In this document: in pieces, positions 54,801 to 64,000 of the stretch
Numbering within the stretch: the stretch's first letter is position 1
Layout: every line of letters starts with the position of its first letter
DNA from: Schistocephalus solidus
Lineage: Eukaryota > Platyhelminthes > Cestoda > Diphyllobothriidea > Diphyllobothriidae
DNA length: 64,000 nt
Direction of reading: 5' to 3'
Assembly (NCBI GenBank): GCA_017591395.1
Contig: WEDG01000306.1
Location: forward strand, 1-64,000
The notes under the pieces: model-generated
Database searches by the model: none
The model's input: only the letters and a program-made list of their open reading frames with translations
Told to the model about the DNA's origin: nothing
Position numbers and translations under genes: made by a program

Positions 54801-55880
54801 GCTTAAATGTAGAATTGTAATTTAATACCATAATATGGATTAACAGATTATTCCAAAGAAGGCAGATAATGCAAATCTTTGAGAAGTGAAGTATATAGGA
54901 GAGGGTCTTTTAAGCGAAACATAACGTAGGATATATGGACGAATAACGGGAGTATGGGCTACGCTTCGGGGAATATTTGAACCTATTACTAGGGCAGAAA
55001 AATAGGCAGAAGCCAGTTACAAGTATTTTTTTTGAAAGAGAGAGAGATTTTCGCTTTAGTTTGTTAGTAAAATTCCAAAAATTTCAGCAAATAAGGTCCT
55101 CCATTTACCGTGAAGGATCGTCCTTCAATGCATCTCAAAATATCGATAAATTGGCACTGCCTGGACTGGACTCGCCATGCATAGCAAATGCATTTCTGTA
55201 AGCTGGCACCTATTCCAGTAGGAAGTGGTTGGGTGTGTCGGTGTTGTTGCTTCTCGATTAAAATGTCTTTCGACAATTTATAATTAAGAACAGCTGGATT
55301 TGCTCATAAAAACAGAGAATATGCATCAAAATTCATTATGCGAAGGAAAAACATTTATAACTTAGAACAAATAGTTTGGTAGCGCCAGAAAAGCACTGTC
55401 AAAACAAACATTTGTACAGAAATAAAGTTTTTCAATGTATGCAGATAATAGGGACATATATAAAATAATGTAAGCAGAACATGCCCTGTTAGGGCAATAG
55501 TTTGCAATGTAATATAAATCAATTGGGAACTAGAAAATAGGCAGTGAAAAAACTCCTACCATGAAAAAAGATGCAGACTTCAATAGGCATCCATTTAAAA
55601 TAGGAGGTAGGAGGAAAAAACTGTTTAGGAAAATAAAGTAAAGTGGTAGAGGAGGCTAATACTGCAGTAGCATTTCAGAATGAGATAATGAAACCTTATA
55701 ATGGTTCGTTCGTGATCACAAAGGCGCATGAAACAAAATCAAGCGAAAAAGCCTCAGTACAATTGACGCCTAAGCGTCTCAAGATACAGAATTTAATTCT
55801 GCTGACGTTAGGTATGCCACGAAACGGGAGCATTATTGAGTTTGAATGCAACAATGCAGATTTAAAGTGGTCTGAATGGC
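54800..55880 (-). mobile_element. Composite D1/D3 CR1-like unit, copy 2
   Basis: Same arrangement as at 51640-53040: 3' UTR with hairpin (55540-55627), then the second element's C-terminus (IPRSVAHTPVIRPYILRYVS near 54900-54970), ending with NNLLIHIMVLNYNSTFKRNQ near 54800-54860. A target of about 130 bases inside (55022-55150) is not shared with the other copies. Confidence 0.65.
55540..55627 (-). other. ENE-like hairpin with U-rich internal loop (copy 10)
   Basis: CTCCTACC (55553-55560) and GGTAGGAG (55606-55613) form a perfect 8-bp stem on either strand. In the minus direction they are flanked by six T plus C and by six T, with outer CAG and CACTGCC. This is the best-kept upper stem in the D1 family. 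Confidence 0.62.
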
Positions 55881-56370
55881 ATTATTTCAGCTGAGATATA
55901 GAAGCGAAAATATGATTGGCGTTATTAATTGTCAATAGAGTACTCAATATAATAATGCACATTTTTTTTTACGTATGTGCTAGATCACAATTACAATTGA
56001 TCGATTTCTTATCTAATATCAGGGCTACATCCACGTCTCGACTTGTCTTTATTCTTGCATAGGAGATTATATTGAAGATGTTTAAGTTGAGACCTGGATG
56101 CACTTGTCATTTTATACTATCCATGTCTGTAATTCGTGGCAAAGTCGCACAAATAGTATGCGTTCCTGTCTTTTTGTGACGACCTTGGACTACTCTGACC
56201 TGCGTAGGTCCGACGAACTTGAATGCACGAGATGTGAAACGGTGCCCTGAACGTTTTCTAGGTATTTAATCAATATTTTGTATTCCCGTCGCTTCTGTGC
56301 ATACTAGAATTTTGAGAAGTGGTGACCGTGGGGTTATATTTGTGGCCAGTTTTCATTATCATCATCTTGG
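55880..56370 (-). repeat. D2 repeat, copy 3
   Basis: Uninterrupted counterpart of 47320-47975 and 48240-48720. The stretch near 56068 (GAGATTATATTGAAGATG) preserves the empty target of the family E insertion at 47459. No Penelope-like coding part is seen next to it. Confidence 0.7.
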
Positions 56371-56379
56371 TACAACTTA

Positions 56380-57510
56380 CTTTGGGTTAATATGCCAATT
56401 GCAATTAGGTCTCTAACTCATCTACGTGCATTCAAGCGAAGACTGCACATTTATCTCAACACTGGTTCTATTGAACTTTAGTTTGCTCATCTGTTTCAAG
56501 CATCTTTCTTCATGTCTTGACCTCGAGTCTCTCAGGGATCATGATGTCTCCTTATACCCCCAGTCATTCAAAATATGGAAGTCACTTAGACATGCACAGT
56601 CAATAATTTTCCCTTTTTGTTAGATACTTAACGTCATCAGAATTCAATTATGTTACCTTGGACGCTGAGGCGTCAATTCCACTAATACCTTTTTGCGAGA
56701 TTTTGTGTAATGCACCGTTGTGATCCAAAACAAACCATTGAAACGTTTCATTATTTCATTCTGAAATACAACTGCAGTATTAGCCTGATTTACCCCCTTA
56801 CCTTATTTTCCTAAGAATTTTTTTTCTTCTACCTCCTATTTTAAAATGGAGGCCTATTGAAGTCTGCATCAATTTTTTCACTGCCTATTTTCTAGTCCCC
56901 AATTGATTTCAGTTCATCGCAAAAAAATATTGCCCTATCAGGCCAAGTTCTGCTTACATTACTTAATACTTATCCCTTGTATCTGCATACATTGTAATAA
57001 TTTTATTTCGTTACAAATGTTTGTTTCGACAGTGCTTTCCTGGCGCTAATCAGCTATTGATTCTAAATTAAAAGTGTATGTCTTTCGCATTCTTGAATTT
57101 TGCTGCGCATTCTATAGTTTCATGAGCACATCCAGCTGTTCTAAATTATAAATTGTCCAAAGACATTTTACTCGAGACATAATACCACCGAAACTTCCAA
57201 CCATTTCCTACTTGAATAGGTGCCAGCTAACAAACATAAAATTGCTTTGGATTGCGAAACTTTTACTGGCTTCTGCCAATGTAAACGCTTTAATAATAGT
57301 TCAAATATTCCCCGAAGCGTATCCCTTGCTTCAGTTATTCGTCCGTATGTCCTACGTTATGTTTCGCTGACAAGACCCTCTCCTATATCCTTCATTTCTC
57401 AAAGCTTTGCGTTATCTCCCTTTTTTGGAACAATCCGCTAATCCATTTAATGGTTTTTAATTACAATTCTACATTTAAGAAAAGCCTGCCTATCTATCTT
57501 AACTAGGATT
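56380..57510 (+). mobile_element. Composite D1/D3 CR1-like unit, copy 3
   Basis: The first element's C-terminus reads LTHLRAFKRRLHIYLNTGSI at 56417-56476, followed by its 3' UTR with hairpin (56812-56886). The second element's C-terminal block follows (FNNSSNIPRSVSLASVIRPY near 57285-57345; FWNNPLIHLMVFNYNSTFKK near 57425-57485), stopping at about 57506. Opposite in orientation to copies 1 and 2. Confidence 0.68.
56812..56886 (+). other. ENE-like hairpin with U-rich internal loop (copy 11, degraded)
   Basis: AAGAA, eight T, CTTCTACCTCC, apical region, then ATTTTTTCACTGCC. The 3' half of the upper stem is lost. Confidence 0.35.
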
Positions 57511-58010
57511 TGATTAACTTATTATTGTCCACACCTTTTCTCTGCAGCTTTCATCATAACCCCGAGAAAGGACCATCGCGAATTTAGACAATTTAAAAAA
57601 ATTTCTTAATTTTGACTGAGTATTGTTCGTCATCTTCTGGCTACCAAAACGTCTGGGTTTCCACCAAGAACGGGAAGGTCTTTCCGTCTAAACAATTGAG
57701 GCTGATATCGCTTTTTATATATAACCCGGTGTGCCTAATGATCCCTGGTAGATGTTAAGAAAGCATGGTTGTCATTTTTTAAACTACTACATTTATTCTG
57801 TTCGGAACAGCGTACTTTTTTTAACGGCATCAAAATGCTCTTTTTTTGAGTGAAAACTCTATAGGTCCCAGTGATCCTAGTGGCTACCCAAGACCCAAGC
57901 GATCTTTCAGATTTTTACCTTATCTAAGGAGGTTCGTTTAAATTCTTAGCGCTATGCAATAGTAAATATTTTTTAATATTTTAATCCTCAGCATCATTTA
58001 TTTGGTTTTG
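57510..58010. other. No gene recognised
   Basis: AT-rich spacer between the composite repeat and the second duplication copy. Confidence 0.5.
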
Positions 58011-58834
58011 TTTGATAGCTGCAGAAGATAACTGAACTATTTGTTTGTGCGATATATTAAAAGTATTAAAACACAAAGGTATCTAACACCAAAAATAGGG
58101 AAATACACAATGTCAAACCACATACCAGATAGGAAAGACATTATGGCAAATAAATGAGAAGAAAGATTGCTTAGACATAGCAAACAATGCAGTTACACCA
58201 TGTAAAGTAATCGAGAAAGAAACATCCCGAAATGACATTGTTTAAGTTATACTCATATTTCAAAGAGAGAAACATCTACCCAGTGAGTAAGGAACATTCA
58301 AGTGCACGAATATCGATGGTGCCTTTAAAGTAGAAAAAACTTTATGCACTCTTTACATTGGGCAAACGAATAAATACAAATCATACAATTTCAGAATGAA
58401 AATAACGAATATGAGAAAAATAAATAATTCCCCTAGCAAATACTTGTAAATTTGTTAAACATATTTTGATTTTTAGACAAGATCACTCCTTAACATGCGT
58501 GCAATAAAAAAGAGACCATGGGCAAACCAACCAATATACTACAACAAAACATTAACATTTCGTCGAATCCTTTTTATCTGTGTTTACTAACACCGTAATA
58601 TAAGTGTTTCGGAATCGTGATATAGAATGAGTAACAAGCAATCCGCAGTGAACAAGTCAAAATCATTACTTCGTCGTAAACGGATTGCTTGAATGACAAG
58701 GATTGCAAGCTAAAACACTGAGTCAAGAAATTTCACGAAAAAAATGTCTTTTTATATAATGTTGGCGAGAAAAGATTGTATGCAGTGCAAGGGATGTCTA
58801 CTTACGAGCAAAACACATGAGCACTAACGAAGGG

Positions 58835-59106
58835 CTAAGTCTCTACATCAATCTCCGCAGCTGGCGCCAAATAATGGGGATTCTGAAAATTGAGGCGAAC
58901 AAGCACCTTGTACTTTTGGCCTGGCGTCAAACCATCAATCGTGTATGTCCCGTTAAAATCATTGTAAGGGAATTCTTTGCGTACTTCACCAACTTCCAAC
59001 AAATAGCGTGTGCTATCCAGATGCACGTTCACTGGTGCGTCCCAGGTGACCTTGAGGGAGGTGGCACATATTGCCTCAGCTTTTAGGTTTTTCGGTTTGT
59101 CGGTTC
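58835..59106 (-). CDS. FN3 secreted protein gene 2, exon 3 (second FN3 domain, terminal)
   Basis: 272-nt exon after CTCTTTTTTAG, phase 1, ending in TAG. It encodes KPKNLKAEAICATSLKVTWD (canonical Trp on strand B), APVNVHLDSTRYLLEVGEVR, an N-glycosylation site in DFNGTYTI, LTPGQKYKVLVRL, and AAEIDVET. Ten residues differ from gene 1 with no frame damage, suggesting both have been under coding constraint. Downstream of the stop, a GTAAGT at about 58802-58807 could serve as a donor only if the stop is bypassed. An aligned GTAAGT is in gene 1. Confidence 0.82.
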
Positions 59107-59266
59107 CTAAAAAAGAGAAACGAAAAAACTTGCATTGCAAATTATTCTGAGAGATTGAAATTTCCAATAAAATTTTTAAAAGATTGTATTTTGTATTATT
59201 CGTAAGGCAGGTGAAATTGCATATACTAACAAAGAGAGTTTAATAATGACAATGAGAAAATTGAAC

Positions 59267-59548
59267 CTTCAGCAAAGGTTGTGGCAGTTGTCCATCTCGG
59301 TTTGCTGAAAATCTCCGTTCCAGCATACTTGGCCTCCAAGGATATTTTATAGGTTGTTGAAGGTTTAAGAGAGTCAAGTAGCACCACACCATTTGTTTCT
59401 CCAATCAGTTGGCTTTTTTGAAAATCTCCGGATATATTCAGTCGAAAGTCGTCAAACTTTACATCGCGAATGATGGGCTCTTCAAAAACTACTCTTATGG
59501 CACGCGAGCTGTACACATCCGCCCTCAGGAGACTGGGCCTATCCTTAG
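59267..59548 (-). CDS. FN3 secreted protein gene 2, exon 2 (first FN3 domain)
   Basis: 282-nt exon, acceptor TGTATCTCTCAG and donor GAAG|GTTCAA, phase 1 on both sides as in gene 1. It encodes SLLRADVYSSRAIRVVFEEP, DFRLNISGD with a glycosylation site, LDSLKPSTTYKISLEA, and FSKPRWTTATTFAEG. From FRLNISG onward it is identical to gene 1 except for one Ile/Leu change. Before that, nine residues differ. The strand-B Trp is Phe here. Confidence 0.84.
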
Positions 59549-62407
59549 CTGAGAGATACAAAATAACAAAACAATAGTTCAATGAATTGAAATCCTTTGC
59601 CGTGAACGATCCACTTTGTTTGAATGAAAATTTATTATTCAATAATTTTTGTTTACTTTCTTAATATATCTTTGTAGGACATATTTTATACGTATGAGCG
59701 GTTCTCATGTTCTTTTTTATCATATCATCAAAATAAGGCAAATGTGAATTTAAGTTGAACAATTCTCTCCTAAAGACGTATTTTCGCTAACTTTCAACAT
59801 TTAAGGGAACGTAATGTCTGCATAAAAAATGCCTTTAATAAATGCATATTTAATGTTTTTTACATAAACGGAAATCCAGGTTTATTGCATAGTTAATCTT
59901 CTTACTCCAGACCACCAATTATATTCTGGGAACTGATGGTTCAGCATAATACATTTAAATAAGACAGCAAATCGGATGACGTTCAAGTACTTTTCGCAAT
60001 CATTACGTTACTCATAATGTTTACTCAAATGTAACCTCACTGACAATAAAGAGATGAAAATAAATCAACTTTGACACCCAGTCGCAAAAGAATATTCACA
60101 TATACACAGCAGAAGTGCCTCGTAGGTTGTTAATCGAGCATAGGAATCCATGTCAAAGTACATCATCATAGATTCCTATTAACAAGCAAGATCATAATTA
60201 TTTTTTTCGGCGATAAAAGCGTTTTGTGGTTCAAAAACGTTCAAACAATCGCTTCCAAAACCGTCTCAGGATACGATTGCCCGCGGTCGCATTCCCCGGA
60301 TTCTCCTAAGGCTCAAATTGCATGTCTGACATACAGGACGTAATTGGTCGGAAGTTGTGAAATGTAACACACCGATTAGCAGGATAGTTCTAAACTAATC
60401 TAATGTCAGGCAAACTGTACATGTTTGCTGTGTAATGTCATTTCCTGGGCAACTAAGCAAATGAGCAAATAAGCTGGAGGAAATGAAAACATTTGCAATG
60501 GACATTTACAATTGCTAGACAAAGAAGTCGATTTTCTTAAATGCATTCTCAGTTGAGCTATTTTGCATCACACTGTAGATATGGATGCCTGCACGTGCGA
60601 AGACTGGTCACAACAAAGAGCATCCCTCTATTTAAAGGAACGGCAACGCACGTTGCAGGATCTGTTCAGGCACTGTTTTATCCGTAGACAAACCAGATTG
60701 ACCGACGTACGTGAATGCCATCGAAGTGCGTCAACCTGAATATTAATATATACACGGCATAAAAAATTAATACTTCATTGCTAAAACTGGCTCTTATTTA
60801 CAGAAATTAAGAACAACCATTTCTTTGCTGTTTATTTGTTTTTTACACAGCAGTTTTGTAATAGATTAATATTTATACAGGCAATTACTTGGAAATGTTC
60901 AATCTTAACGCAAATTCCAAGCTTTGCGTTAGTAAATTTGCGGAGAGAAAATTGTATCCTTTCAACCCCAATTTAAGCAAATATATCGAAAAAGGCTTCA
61001 GTTTAAATAGAAAATTCCTCTCTTTTGTTTGCTCTTAAAACCTATCACTCATAACTTTGGACGTCAAAACAAGGACGAAGTGTCCAAAAGTTTGTCTCAA
61101 TTAAATCTTTAAACAATGTTCATTAAGCACGCATTCGCCCGCAAAATAACTAACGAAAGTGCACGTTCAATAATTAACCTACGGGATGAGGTAGTCGTGA
61201 ATGATCTAATGTAAATTATTTAATCAATTTATTTGTAAGGTTTCGTGTTTGCCTGAGTGTACAAGTGAAACCCAAAGATTCACCACGATCAGAAAGATTA
61301 AGTTAGTATTTATTATTCGGTGAATTGTTTTAAACGTATCATGTTGTGCCAATTTTAATTAAAACAGAACTTAGTCACAATTTGTAAACAATCGACTAGA
61401 AAGATGGAAGATCCTCATTTATTAACAAATATTTCAAAGGTAATTAAAAACCTTTCATTCTCCTTTACTAGAGTTTAATCTTAAAAATACTAGCAGAGAC
61501 ATATTGCCCTTTGATATGCTCAAATGACATGCTTCTTCAGTTAAGGTCATATATATTAACATATGGTCTGATCAATAATTTTATTATCGTGATATGTCTT
61601 TCAGTGAAATCATAGAGAACCCTGCTTTCTCGATTCAAGTCAAACTCAATAAATGGAGACTTATCTAACTCCTTCATCATAGTTAAGTTTAAAAAAATTT
61701 GCAGTGATAAATCTTAATTGATATGCTCTTATTGTATGTTGCGAATAGCAACTGAAATTCTATTTAGATTTCTTGAGTCAACCTTAACCTCATAAAGAAT
61801 GTTATTCTTATAATATGTGCTTCGGTGCAATCATAAAGAATTTTGCTTTCTCGATTAAACTCAAATTCTTTAAATCTTAAATTAGGCATTAACCATTTAG
61901 TAAGTTCTCGTTAAACCATGTGGGATCTTCATGTTATCTGTTGCGCTTCCTTCGGAACATAATTGACGTTGATATTATAAAACGTTAACAAAGGCAATGC
62001 ATGGTGAACGATGAATGCAGTGGGTGATCAGTAAACCTGTGTAGCATATAAAACCGAAATAAAAAGTTTGATCCCGTCCTTGCACTTTAATTGCGAAATG
62101 TTTTGAAGGCGTTTAAAGTAACCAGTGGTAAGCTTAGTGTAGTTTGTTTTCTAACGAGACTATATAGTATTAATTATGTGTGTTGAAAATAAGCATTGTC
62201 AAGGCGTCTTCGATATTATGTGCAATGAAGAGACGTTATTCTTAATTATCTGTCAATTTGTGTGTTTTTGCATATTTCTCTTGAGTGATTTAGTCGTTTC
62301 ACAATAAAAAAACTTTAAAACTGAAATTTATGTCAAATGAAAAGGTGGAGGCACTATAACGGCCATACCTTGTAAATTAAAATTCACAATTAAAACATGC
62401 AACTCAC

Positions 62408-62471
62408 AGAAGCGGCATTCTTCGGCCGAAATAAGGACAGCATAGAAAAGGGTGCTCACTATTTTCTCCAT
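62408..62471 (-). CDS. FN3 secreted protein gene 2, exon 1 (signal peptide)
   Basis: ATG at 62471, 64 nt, donor TCT|GTGAGT, phase 1. It encodes MEKIVSTLFYAVLISAEECR plus one residue, a typical short secretory leader with likely cleavage after ISA. Joined to exons 2 and 3 it gives 618 nt including stop. Intron 1 is about 2.86 kb, without the retrotransposon present in gene 1. Confidence 0.75.
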
Positions 62472-63429
62472 CAGACGCAAAGCAAATGTAAGATATCCTG
62501 CGTTTGAATGTTTTATTTAATTTACGGATGTTGTGCTTCAGTGCGTTTGGATAAGATTTTATGAACTACCTTATGCACTAGCTAATGATAAATATGATCT
62601 GTACAACAAAATAAGTGTTGAGCAAGAAATAATTCAGAAGATTATTATACGCAAGCACTGTCCAAGCGATCTCCTTTTTCTTTATAACAATTAACTACAA
62701 TATTTAAGAATTTTGAACTATGGCGCATTTGGTCTACTATTCAAATTCATATTTAAGCACAACCTCAGGTAGTGTATACAACAATGCAGGAGATTTTAGA
62801 GAACTATAAACTCTATTGAATGGAATAATAGCTTAATTTACACAGTAAATTACGGCTTACTTCTTGCATTCTAAAATGAGCTAATAAATATGGATGCGCG
62901 TGTGTGAGTTTTCTATGCCAATGAGCAGACAGGACAAACAATTGGCTTGGCTTTAAGACTGCGGTAATTATCACGGGCACATCAGAGCGATAAAGTTTGC
63001 ATTATGCAATTTTCAATGTGGCTTCGCAGATCACCAATTATCTAAGAAAAAGTTGCTTTTTAAATAATTTTTTCATTCGGAAAAGTTCCATGGCAAAACC
63101 TCAATATATTTTGATATCCACTTAACGGTAAGCAAATAAAAATCCTTTCTAAAAATATCCGGTTTCGTTGTTATTGCATTGAGGAGAGTTTAACTCTTAC
63201 ATTTCTAGCACTTCATACAAAGGAAAAATGTTTAGCTACTAAATAAATTTACTCGTGTGTTGACACTTCTTTATATTTTGAGCATCGACAGTTTCTTTAA
63301 GGCGGTATTCTGGTATTTTTTTGCGGAGAGATTTTACGGTGTGATTTCATGCTACCAATCGCATGACATATAATTTTCAAAATGTGTCATTTAATCCATT
63401 CCTGTACAAACATACGGCAAAAGCAGCCT

Positions 63430-64000
63430 TTGGTCAGTTAAAGTTAATTCAGGATTTGGAGTATATTAGGAGAACAGTGATACCATTAGCACACACAAGG
63501 TTAACCTTATTTCCATAATAATGCCTTTGAAAGTTGTATTGCCATGTCTGAAAATAATATTTGGTTAAGTGTTTAACTGTAGGAATCTCATAAAAATGGA
63601 GTACTATAAATGACTGCAGCGTTTTCCAGTAATAGCCGAACATTTACTGAACATTCGAAACGTGCTGAGTATGACAGAAACCATTAACCCAAGGCTTTTA
63701 CTCGAAAGTTAAAGCATAATGTTTTTTGAAAATTATAGGCCTTTACAATGGTATAAATAGATAAAGAAATTAAAAAGAAAACCGCTTTAAACCAATTTTG
63801 AATACCCTCCATTGCTTCAGATCCAGATGTTTGACCTGTAAAAACGAAATGGTTACATTTAAAAAATGGCCTTATACAATTTCAAATTCTATCAGATGTA
63901 AATTGGGCCTGTTTGTTATTTTTTTCAACAATTTAAATGAACTAAGTGTGATTTAATAGCTGTTAGGGGAGAACTACTCTAGTATAAAGGAAGGTACGTT
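63430..64000. other. No gene recognised
   Basis: AT-rich DNA past the duplication. A 64-codon minus frame (63449-63643) has no recognised domain. Confidence 0.5.

Larger units (their letters stand above)
58010..63430. repeat. Segmental duplication, copy 2
   Basis: Collinear with 34480-41960 minus the retrotransposon and the 35126-35575 stretch. 60200-62540 is closer to copy 3 than to copy 1. Beyond 62560 it again matches copy 1 (41060-41960), whereas copy 3 has ended. Confidence 0.88.

Overview
The window looks like a stretch of an animal nuclear genome that is poor in genes and rich in transposons. It is most likely from a parasitic flatworm, probably a diphyllobothriidean-type tapeworm. 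That is inference, from dense CR1-like non-LTR retrotransposons, Penelope-like elements, AT-rich intergenic DNA, short GT-AG introns, and a small secreted fibronectin-III (FN3) gene family resembling the cestode EG95/45W oncosphere antigens. I see no bacterial genes, operons, rRNA, convincing tRNA or CRISPR.

Positions 1-33830 are almost wholly retroelement debris. Family A (TTTA/ATT-tailed) lies at 1292-1490(-), 17035-18870(-), 19855-22560(-) and 28640-33060(+). A chimeric element is at 3387-6490(+). Family C (TACTGA-tailed) is at 6490-8817(+), with further copies at 38308-39965(-) and 53380-54800(+). Two almost identical CR1-like elements with (AATTG)n tails lie at 8981-12356(-) and 13105-17030(-). 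The first sits inside a Penelope-like fragment and is flanked by a 7-bp target-site duplication. Family E (ACTGA-tailed) is at 24640-25720(+), 25795-27119(+) and 47460-47879(-). A repeat with roughly 95-bp terminal direct repeats is at 27246-28267.

The host genes are on the minus strand in 34480-63430, within a segmental duplication. Copy 1 is 34480-41960, copy 2 is 58010-63430, and a partial copy 3 is 43790-46120. Copies 1 and 2 each encode a three-exon gene: a 64-nt signal-peptide exon, a 282-nt FN3 exon with phase-1 introns on both sides, and a 272-nt FN3 exon ending in TAG. The exons sum exactly to 618 nt (205 aa) in both copies. Copy 3 keeps only exon 1, which has a stop codon. Copy 1 carries a family C retrotransposon in intron 1, and copies 2 and 3 preserve the empty site.

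Between the gene copies (46120-57510) are tandem Penelope-like reverse-transcriptase fragments, repeat R, and three copies of a composite CR1-like unit.

The most unusual shared signal is a hairpin found eleven times in the 3' regions of several retroelement families. Read in the element's sense direction it has two short GC-containing stems around a U-rich internal loop (CAG-U6-8-CUCC ... GGAG-U6-8-CACUG). This is the architecture of ENE elements, which hold poly(A) tails in a triple helix.
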